Positions 13,301-24,879 of a stretch of DNA of 64,000 nucleotides are shown here, piece by piece. The translations under genes and the position numbers were made by a program. Source of the DNA: Corbicula japonica (Eukaryota; Mollusca; Bivalvia; Venerida; Cyrenidae). Position 1 is the stretch's first letter. The number at the start of each line of letters is the position of its first letter. The notes below the pieces were generated by a model. That model ran no database searches, was not told the origin of the DNA, and saw only the letters and a program-made list of their open reading frames with translations. The stretch is taken from positions 620,001 to 684,000 of the forward strand of contig JAZAYU010000034.1 in NCBI GenBank assembly GCA_038501625.1. Reading direction: 5' to 3'.

Positions 13301-14424
13301 ATAAGATGTATGGCAAAAATAATTACATTTAAAGTTTGCAACTAAGCGATGATTTGTTTTGATGATGAAGTATATAACATGTTCTTAAATTTATTTGTTG
13401 CAGTACGCTACGTTGGCAGAGAAGTTAAATGAAAAAATGAGTGACGATAAACTCACGAAGATGGCACCACTGTTCGGAAAGGGATATGATTTATTTTTTG
13501 TTGACCAGGGGATCCCATATGCAGAAATAGAATGAACACAAAGAGAAAATCTTGGCGATATTGTGACAACAGTATTTATTCTGTTGAGGTCATGGAGGAA
13601 AAAGAAAGGATCCAATGCGAACTTTGAAACACTGAGATGTGCTTTTACTAACTATGGTATTCAGATTGATCTCAGAACTTATGACAACATTGTTAAAGAA
13701 AACACGTAAAATCTGCCGTACAAAAAACAAACTTCTTTTCGAGGAAAATGTGTTTTGCAAATTTTCAGTAAAATCTTTTACATATAATGCATTATATAAT
13801 TTATCTCTATGGATGTTCATTTTGTGTAAATAAAATTTTTACTTAAGAAAGGTCGTTTGTAAACTTGCACGTCTAAGTAAAAAATCAAAATATAACGTGA
13901 CATTTCCCCAAACCAAATAGTCTGGATGAATCGCTGCTTGCTAGAGAATATTATGCAAGTCCCTGTATCTAAAGTGTTACACATCAGGTAAGTCACACTT
14001 GAAAATATCCACTATTAAAACGATAGTTTTTCATTACTTATAGTTGCACTGATCCATTTCCTAAGAGTGCTGCAACAAGGCTGGCAAATGAAGCAATGTC
14101 ATGGCCTTTGAGCGAACGTCTTGAGTTAAAGTTCAGATTGTCCCTAACCAGTATAGCTATATTATTAAAAGAATAGGTTCGGCGAAATTGTCGGAGAAAT
14201 GGTGCGATCTCAAGCTATTCTGTTTTATGTCGCCGAAGAAATACATTTTTATTTACACATTTCAAACAATCAGGCCACACTTTAAAACATGTTAATTTTC
14301 AACCTGTTGAAAAACAAGAACATTTAAAATTCGACCAAGGCTCATTTCGGAACAATTACTTCAAAAGCCTTACCCTGTTGATTTAAATGATAATATAAAT
14401 CAAGAAGACACTTTCAAATATGTT

Positions 14425-14745
14425 TTATATGTTTGTGAACTTTTACATTGATGACCTGATGGGTGTGTTGGTGTTATTTTACCAAGACAACTGGTTTGTT
14501 CATATGAGAACCTGTTGGGGTAAAGTGTGAGGTTGGTGCACCCGAGAACCTGGTTTGAATCCCCAGTGGCAAATTGTTTTAACACTGACTGTTCCAAGGC
14601 GGTAACCCTCGAGTTCTCACTTTTGTTAATTGTTCGTGGCTTCTTTTTTGAAACTGATCATTGTAATGCCATGCTCTCTTCTCCTCTCTACTTTTTGGCT
14701 GTGTGGGAGGCTGTGTCTGCTGGATATGACAATGCCTATTAATCT
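14425..14745 (+). repeat. Dispersed repeat family D copy
   Basis: Contains 'tgatgggtgtgttgg', 'gagaacctgttggggtaaag', 'actgttccaaggcggtaacc' and 'ctttttggctgtgtgggagg'. It lies downstream of the broken gene. From 13710 to 18560 no gene is seen. Confidence 0.75.
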
Positions 14746-15274
14746 AAAATGCTTATTGTAAACCAAGCATTTTGTTTGTCATTGTGACAGGCGGTATGTA
14801 GGCATACTTTAACAACCGTTTGGGGGGAGGGGGGGACGGATGTTATGCATTGTGTCTGTTTCTTGCATTGTTGGCTAGGCGCTGTCGCTGTTTTTCAATG
14901 GCGTTGGCGTTATCGAAACATTTAATAAATCACTACTGCAGGTGTTACTTGCCGTGTGGCGGCTGTAAAAAAGTCTCCCCTTACTTCACTTCATTGTAGT
15001 TATCTGTTTTAATTACCTCCATTGATGCTAATTTTTAACCATGCATAATGTCATTGTGGGTGGCAGTATAAAGGCATACTTGAATTATCCATGTTTTTCT
15101 CTAGCATGGTTGGCTTTTAGGTTATCTAAACATTCAATAGAATTCTTGTCATGACATTGCGATTTTGTCAATGTCCTGTCTGATAAAAGCAAAAATGGAC
15201 ACAAATGAGTCCAACATTAAGATTCCTTTGATTCTATATTGTCAGGACAATCATGGTATACCGCTAACATCATC

Positions 15275-15690
15275 CTAGAGGGCGTGAAGAAACCGTAACT
15301 AGTGGGCGTAAGAAAAAAGCAAAAGAGTTTGAAGGTGCTAGAAGGTGTTAGAAACCGGTACATGTGGATGAGAGAAAACGGTTCTAGTGGAAGCGAGAAA
15401 ACGGTACGAGAGGGCGATAGAAACCGGAACTAGTGCGCTTGAAAAACCGATATTACATGGGATAAGAAATTAGTATTGAACATCTAGCGAAATCGGTACG
15501 AATAGTCGTGAGGTTTCGGTACTAGAGGCCGTTAGTTACCGGTGTTGGCCACAAGAAACCGGCACTATAAGGCGTAAGAAACTGGTACTAGTGAGGTTCA
15601 GGTACAGCTACTTAAAAGCCTAAGCGGAATTGGAGGGCGTGATAAATCGTTACTAGTCGACGCGAGGGACCAATACTAGAGGGCATGGGC
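15275..15690 (+). repeat. Degenerate tandem repeat, unit about 23-30 bp
   Basis: Some 14 imperfect units follow the pattern 'gaaaccggtactagtgggcgtaa', with spacing and bases varying between units. No open frame is sustained. It looks like an old minisatellite. Confidence 0.65.
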
Positions 15691-15838
15691 AAGAAGTTTT
15701 CAAGCACATTTCCAAGTAACAAAGGAGCGAAAAGTGAGTGATGGTTAATTCTTGTTTTGTACCCAGTTTGAGCAAAACTGCAAGATGTAAAAAAAAAACA
15801 CCATCTTTTTTATTCCATCCATCGTTTGAATAATGAAC

Positions 15839-17620
15839 TTCAGTAGCTAGGCGGCATGTTTAGTAATATGCATTTCTACTTCTTACTATGAACGCTCTCT
15901 TGAAAGCAAACCGAACCTGCGATTGATTTTCATATTTTGTTGTATTTAGTTGTTTTGTGCGATACTTGACTTTAAAGCCGCCAACATCTAAATTTTGACT
16001 CTTATGTCATACGTGACATGTATTGAAATGTTTACTTAGTAGATAAACTTTGTAAAAATTGTTTTCCATAAAAATAGATTACGTAACATTTTTTAACAAG
16101 ATTTGATTTATCTGAATTTATCTTGTCATTCTTATATTAAGGATAGTCAATTTTTAAATATTTTTAGATATCAATATCGATGGGTTGGTCTTAACTGAGC
16201 CTAAGATTTTGTATTTTGCAACCTCCGTGTAAGGAGGAAAATGTTTAAAGAAAAATAATATAACTGTATTTGGCAGACCAACTAATAAAGTCAAAGGTTA
16301 GGAATTCATTTTGACACACATTTTGAGTACTAAAAGCATTATTTTTCATTTAATTAAAAATATTCTTTAGTTTTTAGCTTATTGATAGCTTACTTCTATT
16401 TTTTCGTAACCTGCTAAAAGTAGTCAAAGCTACAATATTGACAGCGTCACCAGCAAGTTGATGCGCATATTCAAACAGAAAGATTTTCCACAAAGTGAAG
16501 GGCCTTTTTAAATATCATATTGCATCATAGAGGACCGCTCGTGTCTGGGACATGTCTTAGCAACCACTGGGTTGAATACAGTAACTCTTCATGAGAAGAT
16601 TCACGAATAATAAATGGAGACGTGCATATTATCTACATGTTACAGGGGTTTTTTGGGGGGGTTTTTTTGCGGGGGGAGGGCTTTTACAGAGTTATTTCCC
16701 TTATTTCCCTTTTAATATTTCTATAATATGATACAAGACCATTTATATGCCTGTTGCAATTTATTCACACTTAATGGGAGTCCTCACTAACAATAGGTTG
16801 TTGATATTGCCAGCATGTTAAACTTGATAACTTTTCAACATAGTTCAGGCACGTTGAATTATTGAATATTATGATTTGGACCATTTGTGCCTGGGCTATT
16901 TCTCAGCAACTACCAGACATTGGACGAATTATTTTTAAAAAACATGCTTTTAGTTAGCATTTTTTGTTCAATTTGAACATTAAATTACATAAGCATTTCT
17001 GTAATTTGAGAAAGTAATGCACTAAATTAGCATTATTGCAAAAAGTAATAGATTAAATTAAGCATTATTTTATTCACATTTGATAAGACAATAAATACAA
17101 GTCAACTGTCAATATATGTACAAAAACTATCATATTCAACAAAAAACAAGTTTAATATATAAAGTGTCAATTTGAAAGTGTGAAAATCTCAAGTGACTCC
17201 TTAAGGAATCAGAACAAAACTAGTCTAAGTACATAAAGATTAATAAAAGTTTAGCCTTTTAGAATGTTGTTTTGGTAAATCCATCTGTCCCAATGAATGT
17301 GTACAGTAAATAATTGAAATGTACTGTATTTGTTGAGAGAGGAATTTGCTAAGACATAATGGGGCCAGAAAGCACACCACCTCAACAAATGCGTTTGTTA
17401 TTTTCATATATGTCGTGTTAGGCGGTTTATCTTTCATTTCAAATCGTGCGTAGAAGATAAATATAAATTTCGGAAAACCAGAATTGCGTGTCAAATGAAT
17501 TAATAAAGTCGAGATTATTTGTAATCATAACGCGCGGGTACCTAAAACCTGTTGTGGGTTACCGTTTAGAGAAAAAAAAGTGTACTATGAGTCACAGTAG
17601 AATTTAATTAAACGTTATGA
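15839..17620. repeat. Segmental duplication copy B
   Basis: 15850-16150 matches 10-305, 16160-16370 matches 1098-1330, and 17345-17620 matches 3825-4080, all in the same order and orientation. Copy B is shorter because it lacks the 790-bp block and the family D repeat found in copy A. A G-rich tract is at 16644-16680. Confidence 0.65.
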
Positions 17621-17904
17621 GAATAAGACATACCATAAAAAAGAGTTATCTGGAAAGACCTTGTCAAGATAATTAAAATATTTTTATCTTGGTTTAGTCG
17701 TAAACAATAACTAGAAATGATGTCATTTAATTGTTGGGATCGTTATCGTTTGCGCATTCTATTGTATGATCGTTGGTCAAAGTGGAACGTTTGGCACTAA
17801 GTATAAGAAAGAAATATTCTGTTTGAGGTATGTATCAATAATAGTTAACTTAATTGTCGGAATAATGAAATTGAAAAGAAAATAACAAATGATTATGTTT
17901 AACA

Positions 17905-18145
17905 TATTGTCATCAATGAACGTTCATCGATAAAAAGTAAAGTTACCAAAAAAAAATCGCGCAAAATACCGTTCAATGAAACTTAGCAAAAAACAAATGT
18001 TATTAATGTATCTTTATTTTGCATAAGTTAAGACACGTAAGTGCATGAGTTAAGTAAATAACTAGATAAAAATTCCCTTAATTCTTTTTACCAAATAAAT
18101 TCACCAAACTAAACAACACAAACCATCATTTTAAATGCCCACGTG
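17905..18145 (+). repeat. Single arm of the 23.8-24.5 kb fold-back family
   Basis: Matches 23865-24085 in the same orientation: 'catcgataaaaag', 'atgttattaatgtatctttatttt', 'aagacacgt' and 'catcattttaaatgcccac'. Only one arm is present. Confidence 0.65.
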
Positions 18146-18269
18146 CACACATGTCTACTTGAGTCTGTTTGTTCGAGGAAAACACAGATACAATTTTTAT
18201 CATTCAGTTTCATTATTCATCAAGTAACGCCCCATTTCATTTGGATTCTATCAGCTGCACATGTGTGTT

Positions 18270-18550
18270 TTTGAACGCAACATTGTGGAGTAGATGGGTG
18301 GGTTGTAATAAATTCTTCAACTTGTTTGTTAATATAAGAACCTGCTGTGGTAAGTATGCGGATGGTGACCCTATGAATGGATTTAAAACCCCAGTGGCAA
18401 AATGTTTTCCCCTTGTCACAGACCTATCCAAGGCGAGTACCCTCAGATTTCCATTCCTCTTATTGTTTGTGTTGTGTTTTAAAATAATCATAAAATAACA
18501 ACTTTCTTTTTGGCTGATTATTCCTGATAAGCATATTTCACTTTTTCAGA
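18270..18550 (+). repeat. Dispersed repeat family D copy abutting the death-domain gene
   Basis: Recognised by 'acattgtggagtagatgggtgggt', 'aacccc agtggcaaaatg' (written with a gap), 'atccaaggcgagtaccctcag' in part, and the tail 'cctgataagcatatttcac'. The tail runs directly into 'tttttcag', a good splice acceptor 13 bases before the ATG of the next gene, so the repeat may supply that acceptor. Confidence 0.6.
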
Positions 18551-18563
18551 ATCAGGAACAATC

Positions 18564-20021
18564 ATGAGCGCAGACCACAGTCAGGTATGTCATTCAAATT
18601 GTAGAACATATTTAGGTCTCAGTGATAAGTATTATAAACATTTAATTATTTGACCAAGGATATTTTGTAAAAGAAAAAAATGCGTTGTCTTATTTCAAGA
18701 ATAATATGGGCAAAACCTCAGCGTTCATGCGGCTCTAAATTTGATTTATTTAACCTATTCATTTTACTAAGCAAAGAGAAACTTATGAATTTTAGTATTC
18801 AAAATACCAGGTATTCAAGAGGTCATTCTTGTATTTGAGTTCAAAACATAATGATAGCCGCACAAGTCTATACATCTCTTTATATCTCGTTGATATATTT
18901 TGAAATAGATGAAAGGAAAATTTGACAAAAACATTTAACTTGGTTTCTATAAGTTCGTTCATGGGCTGTTATAGAAATGAATATACTGCCCACGATGCAT
19001 AGCCCGGGTTGAGCGCAAATCAAGTATATGCGTGATTTGAAATAGAAAACAGTTCATAATTTTGCCTTGATAAAAACGTAAAGTCCCTCATTGCAATGGG
19101 ACGTTCGCATCTACAATACAGTAATAATATAATTTGATCTATGATGCACGCCAAAATATCAAGTTGTTGTAAAAGATGACGGAACCCATAGGATTCAAAT
19201 TGCAGTAATTGTCTTTCTTTTTCCATTAACTAATTATTATCATAATAAATGATTAAAAATTCCATACTTTGTCTTGTTACTTTTCTTTTTTACAAAATCA
19301 CCTGATACATTTGACGTCAGTGACCAATATAGATGCATATAGTATCCATAGGAACCATAAAGTATGACGTAAAGGCAAACTTAAATTGCATTTATGACAT
19401 CACGACAACATTTCCTAGCGCGGATTGTTTAAATGTCGTTCTTTATTAGCATGTAATAAAAGAATTTGTCATTTTCTATAAAATAATATTAAACTTGTCC
19501 AAGAACTTTATAAATAAGCTCGCCACAGGCGACGGCTCGCCTGGTTTCTGGTTAAAGACTCTCATGTCAGAACCTAGATTGATATAACATTAAGTTATCT
19601 ATTCAAAATGTTTATTTTGTGAAGCGTGTTTTAACATCCGAGGCCTGGTGTAGAGTAAAGAAGATATCTTATTAGATGACGTTGTTATTTTCAGGAAAAC
19701 TCTGAATTGAAAGAGGAAACAAACCTTAACATAAATGAAGATTTTTTGTCAGATGTTGCCCCACTCTTTGACAGCGCATACTACATGTTTTTCGTGAGAC
19801 AAGGCATTCCTTCCGCAACTATTGACATATTGAAGGAAGAAAACAGATGTACTGAGCGGTTGATATTTCTTTTGTTGAAGGAATGGTGTAAAAGAAATGA
19901 ACTGAAAAAAGAAGAAACGTGTGTTTCAGCGCTACGAAAAGCAGTTTTTGAAGACAGTTCATTGAAGATCGATATCGTTAAATTTGACAAAATTGTTAAA
20001 GAGAGAGATGAAAAAAGAAAG

Positions 20022-20081
<60 letters not shown>

Positions 20082-20084
20082 TAA
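18564..20084 (+). CDS. Stand-alone death-domain-like protein with C-terminal Glu-Arg repeat
   Basis: Two exons: 18564-18584 (MSADHSQ, then gtatgt) and 19695-20084 (after ttttcag), joined in phase 0, 136 aa. Residues about 20-110 form a helical death-fold-like domain that aligns with the last exon of the 53.9-58.9 kb gene: both begin the exon with Glu after the splice site and share LFxxxYYxFFVxQGI, a Thr/Ile-Asp/Glu-Ile segment, LLLKEWxK and a final KIDI/KISI-x-FD strand. The C-terminus is about 10 Glu-Arg repeats encoded by a (GA)n microsatellite, so its length probably varies between alleles. AATAAA follows 12 bases after the stop. It has no GTPase or COR part and may act as an adaptor that pairs with death domains of its neighbours; this is inference. 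An unseen upstream exon cannot be excluded. Confidence 0.65.
20026..20079 (+). repeat. (GA)n microsatellite inside coding sequence
   Basis: About 54 bp of uninterrupted GA, read in frame as alternating Glu and Arg at the end of the death-domain protein. Length change by any number not divisible by three would shift the stop codon. Confidence 0.9.
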
Positions 20085-20096
20085 CTGAAGTCTTGC

Positions 20097-20102
20097 AATA
20101 AA
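20097..20102 (+). promoter_or_regulatory. Polyadenylation signal of the death-domain gene
   Basis: AATAAA, 12 bases after the TAA stop, followed by a T-rich stretch. Confidence 0.55.
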
Positions 20103-21044
20103 AACTTTTTTGTTTTGTTATTACTCCGGACTGCATCAATTTTATTGTGGTCATTCATATATCACTCTGTACCAGTATAACATTGTCCTTACCAGATGTC
20201 ATCGGATACACAAAAAGACATAAGACCATATAACAAAACAGAACATATCGACAAGATGGAATAATACAAAACATATATGTTTGCACCTGTACATGTGTAG
20301 GGTTGTCGGCTGTTACATATGGAACAGAATTTAAGAATTAATTAACTTATTTTATTGAATAGTTGTATGTCAGTCCAATTTTAATTCGTTTAATTACTTA
20401 TTAATTCCTATGAATTAAAACAACATGCGCATTTCAAGAGTAACTGCAATCTGGAATGGAATATTATTCTAACCCAGCTGCAATGTACTCCTAACCGTGC
20501 ATGAATCTTTGATTTTATACAACTGAGGATTGTATAGTTATATGAAACAAATTATTGTAAAAATTTAATTTTAAAGTCACAATTTCTTGAATGCTTACAT
20601 TTTGTGGAATCTTTTTATCTTTTAAATGACCGTATTTTTTGTTACTTGTCCAAATTGTAACTCCAAGTTGAATTATATCAAATACGTGTTACAATGTACC
20701 AAAAATCGTGATGAAATCAAAATTATTTATTTACTTATTAATGAAGTGAAGATACTGTTTTATATATTTTATTGCCAAACCGATAGAATAAGTAATACGT
20801 ATTCAAAACTTTAACCTTTATCCAGACAAAATATAACATCGAAAGTAATAAGAGAGTTAGTAGTAAATTTGTATTGAAGGGAAGTCACTGATGAATATTT
20901 TAAAATGGTTCGACTAATTTAACTGCAGCAGCATGTAACATCCATGCAATCCGATGTAAGTTAATCGTGATATCTTCTGCCAAGGTACTGGTAAAGATTT
21001 AAAACAGTGAAATAGGCATAGCAGGAAATCACACATCTAGGAGA

Positions 21045-21830
21045 CACAGCTTTCTAACGTCGCATAGCAGCATTGCCGTATAAATCTTTTTTCTTTTATG
21101 CGATGATTTCCAACGCATAAACAGGGCGACTGCGTTTATGCTGCGACGATCAACGCATAAAGCAGAAATTTCTTATATGGGGCGCAACTGTGCCTTTTTG
21201 CCACATAAAGAGGATTAATTTAACCATTTATTATAAAAAAACAGAGTTCTAATATTTGAAGTAAACTATGGTGATGATGGTTTCGAAATTTCATATCACG
21301 GGGTCTCCAGAGTTGTATGATATTGATTGGTGAAGGAAGCTGTTACCTGCTTTAGTTAATTTTATTTTTTTGTTGTTTTTCCAAAAAACGACAGATTTAT
21401 GGTTCTTGATTAAATCAAAATTGCGATATTCTTTCATTAAAAACACGTTTATTAATGGAATGGACGTTGGCCTAATCAATATTTTTTATTGTTTTTTGTT
21501 GCACACTTTGCCCTTTAAAAACATTGACCAATTTACAACCTTGCTTCTAGCATGGCCGAGTCTTTCCTTGGTAGACACGAAAAACTCAATTCGTTTACTT
21601 CACAATTAAGTCGACATTACTAAATCTTTGTCAGCATGGACCTCTCTAAAAGTCTGGACTGAAACGTCCGATAGTGATTATATTATGGCAACCACTTTTG
21701 TACTATTATGTGCTTAATTGTTTTATGCGGCAAAAATGTGCCTGTTTGCCACATTAAAAAGTTTTTATGCGTTGAAAAAAAAATGTTTATGCGGCGAAGC
21801 TGTTATGCGGCGTTACACAGTCTTACCACA
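21045..21830. mobile_element. Probable fold-back element with 'gcataaa' inverted termini
   Basis: The left end (21045-21190) contains 'taacgtcgcatagcagcattgccgtataaa' in two parts and several 'cgcataaa' blocks. The right end (21718-21830) carries the same blocks inverted ('tttatgcggcgaagctgttatgcggcgtta' in parts). The interior has no convincing gene. From 20103 to 21044 and 21831 to 23074 nothing else is recognised. Confidence 0.5.
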
Positions 21831-23074
21831 CAACAGAGAGGAAAATAGCATGGTTTATGAAATGATCAGTTACAAAATAGACACTTCAAACAATTATGAA
21901 ATAGTAAATATAAATTTATAAAATTTCATAATAGATACACATGTTTACTACGAATATATCGATGCAGGCACAAGTGGTTTTTTACTTCTTTCAACTTTCG
22001 GATTGGCTAATCTTCTGATAGCTAACAAGACTTCATAGTAAAGAAAGTACACGTGTTAGTAAGAGCTTTTTACGTTACGTATCAAAGCAATATGGGTTAC
22101 ACATTGGCTCTTTCTTGTGATCAAACAGATATCCAAAAAGTTCACGAACAGGGTTTGTCAGACTAGCTTAAAATTTACCTGTCCGGTCCTTCGGTCAGAC
22201 AATTTTTGATATTTCTGCTCAGATCATCATTGCGCTACATTGCTGTGCACACTATCTTAATGAAAGATAGAAATAACACAACAATAAGACACGACAACAT
22301 ACCATATTATCATATTGTCGATGCATTGCTGATGGACAGACAAACCAACCGACAACTTTCTATTTGTCAGCTTATTGTTTAAACTGAAGATGTAAATGTT
22401 TTCAAATACAACGATTTATTACGCACTGATCTCAATACAAAAAAAATATTATAGCAGTATGCAGTCTGTAGATTCATATTTTTCAAGTTGAGTAGTAAAT
22501 ACTATCACACGAGACGGGAGGTCGAGCGTGATGTAGTTTACACATGCAACGAGAAATGATACGAATATACAGATTGCATACTATCATAATGTTCCTTTTT
22601 AATAATTATATCTTCTCGCAAATAACAAATTTACATGAACTTAACAACAAAATTATAGCTAACGACGTGGTTTACATAATTAAAGAATAAAATAGCACAG
22701 CAACAGTAAATTAATAATATGGCGTAAAATGTATGATTCACGTAAGAATATAGATCTAATGGTTGTAGTACAGGGACGGAAATATCCTGTTTTGGAGTTC
22801 GGTATGTGCCTAAGAGTACCGAAAATACAGAATAAATTTTGGCAAAAATTATGACGTCGCATATGTAACATGGACATCTGTAAAATTCGGAATCGGAATA
22901 CAACACTATGGAATACTAATTTAATGAACTGGCTCGCTGTATCAATCTTGCTGATGCACGCTGTACTATGCCAAAATCATTCATGGGTTAGATCTACGTA
23001 ATAAATATCTGTCTTGTATCTGCTACAGTTAGACATCGCTTTTTTTTATAGCTTTTGACAGATGGTGAAAATTC

Positions 23075-23134
23075 ATAAACTCCTAGACCAACTTAAAATA
23101 TTGCTGACTCCTAGACCAACTTAAAATATTGCTG
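23075..23134 (+). repeat. 28-30 bp direct tandem duplication
   Basis: 'ctcctagaccaacttaaaat' plus 'attgctg' occurs twice in immediate succession with no differences, so the duplication is recent. Confidence 0.8.
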
Positions 23135-23832
23135 GACGAAATTTTCTACGTTCAGACAGAAACGGATCTGAAAAGTATCTCTTTTGCGCCAATATGAGCG
23201 ACATCATTAATGACCTTTTTTCAGAACGCATATCTTTTTGTAGTTAGTATAACTATCAAATGTTCATTAAGTTATTTTTATCGTTTGATGTATCATTTTA
23301 AAACCGTAAATTCCATGCTCACGATACATATAAATATATTTCCCTGAAATTCACACCTTTGTACTATTAAAACACGTGCAAAAAGATATCCTCTTTAATA
23401 CTTTATTGAATTCCGAAAAGCTGACATACAAATATATTTGAAAAATTTTCAAATGAAATTTAAACATTCGTAGCTACATTTTTTTATTTCAAAAAAATTT
23501 TCTCAGTAAAGTTAGCATATAAACACCACCAATATAACAATATAAATCAAACCGTGTCCGCTAATTTCACATTTATTTCAAGAGATCCCCTGATTGGTGA
23601 TAATTAACGATCACAGCAACAGTCATTATTTTGCTAAGATACTTCTGTTTATCCTACAATCATACATGACGGCGCATTCGGCGGGCAATGGAACATCTGA
23701 AGCAAAGAGATAATATATATGTATATTTACAAATAAAACATTTTGCTTAACCTGCAATGCAAATTATAATTACTCACAATTAACCTTTCACTTTGTTAAA
23801 AAAAATAACTATATAGCCTCAATAAATGTAAG

Positions 23833-24541
23833 ATTAAGGGATTACCACACTCCTCCCAATCCTATTCATCGATAAAAAGAAAATTATCAAAATCTCAATA
23901 ACGGCAAAATGACGTTAAATGAAACTTTGCACAAATGTATGTTATTAATGTATCTTTATTTTCGGATGGTAAGACACGTTAGAACAGTAAAGAAAAATAG
24001 CCAGATATAAAAATTCCCTCAATTACTATTTACGTAAATTCACAAAAACTAAACAACACAAAACATCATTTTAAATGCCCACAAGAGTAATATGATAGTG
24101 AAAACAATTTATTGTGTCCTGGTGACTTTCATATGTAAACTTTACGAGATATTAGTAAAAATGTGTTTGACCTTCAATTTTCTGGTCGCTTCCTGGTCGC
24201 GTAAACGGATGACAATCACTGATTTCTCGTTTAGTAGTTGAAAGTTTTTTACAAGTACACAACATTTTCTTGTCAGTAACATTGCACTCACGTGGGAATT
24301 TAAAATTATGTTTTGTATCGCATAGTTTTTGTGAATTAATGTAAATAGAATTTTAAGGAATTTTAAGGTCTAGCTTGTTTTCTTTACTATTCTAACGTGT
24401 CTTAATGTATGCAAAATCAAGATACATTAGTAACATTCATTTGTGCAAAGTTTCATTGAACGGCATTTTGCCATTATTGAGATTTTGATAATTTTCTTTT
24501 TATCGATGAACAGGATTGGGAGGAGTGTGGTAAGCCCTTAA
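23833..24541. mobile_element. Fold-back element with about 250-bp inverted arms
   Basis: The left arm (23833-24085) begins TTAAGGGATTACCACACTCC. The right arm (about 24290-24541) ends with its inverse, GGAGTGTGGTAAGCCCTTAA. Homology continues inward through the 'atcgat', 'caaaatctcaataa' and 'aatgtatctt' blocks. A loop of about 200 bp separates the arms and has no gene. The outermost TTAA could be a target duplication, but this is not proven. Single arms occur at 17905-18145 (same orientation) and 35220-35390 (opposite). Confidence 0.8.
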
Positions 24542-24879
24542 ATGCATAACACAACATGATTTAGAAAACATAAAGATGAAATCGTTTACTTTCTTATATC
24601 TTTTTTTTAACTTGTTTAAATCACAAACATACGAAGTAATATGGCAATATGACAAGAAGTTAGGAAATTCTATGAATGCTGAAATAGTTATTATTCTGTT
24701 GGAGCAAGATGTTGGTTTACAATGATTTAAATTGTGTCAAGTTACTTGTTGTCCAATAATACCCGAAGTATGGCTTATTTTACATAAATGTAAATTTATA
24801 AATCAGATATAAAATGTTGTGCGTAATTTACTTAACTTTAAAAACATGTCTCATATTGTCTCGCTGGAGAAATTTTGAA

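Larger units (their letters stand above)
6042..13709 (+). pseudogene. Broken divergent Roc-COR-death gene
   Basis: Exon remnants align in order and splice phase with the intact gene at 53.9-58.9 kb (-): 6042-6189 (Met start, 49 codons, then gtaagc), 9951-10144, 10411-10573, 11296-11405, 11561-12575 and 13404-13709. The first corresponds to a P-loop exon without P-loop residues, the second to the Ser/Lys-rich insert, the third and fourth to the G3 and G4 strands without their motifs, the fifth to the COR-like region, and the last to the death domain. The coding path is broken. Two frame changes fall at about 11910-11960, where frame 1 stops after PYIQ and homology resumes two frames later at LAALQAAGL. 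TAA stops at 12510-12512 and again before QLLKPWFTKE interrupt the COR end, and TGA at 13533-13535 lies inside the death domain. Splice sites remain good, so loss is recent. A transcribed but truncated product cannot be excluded. Confidence 0.75.
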
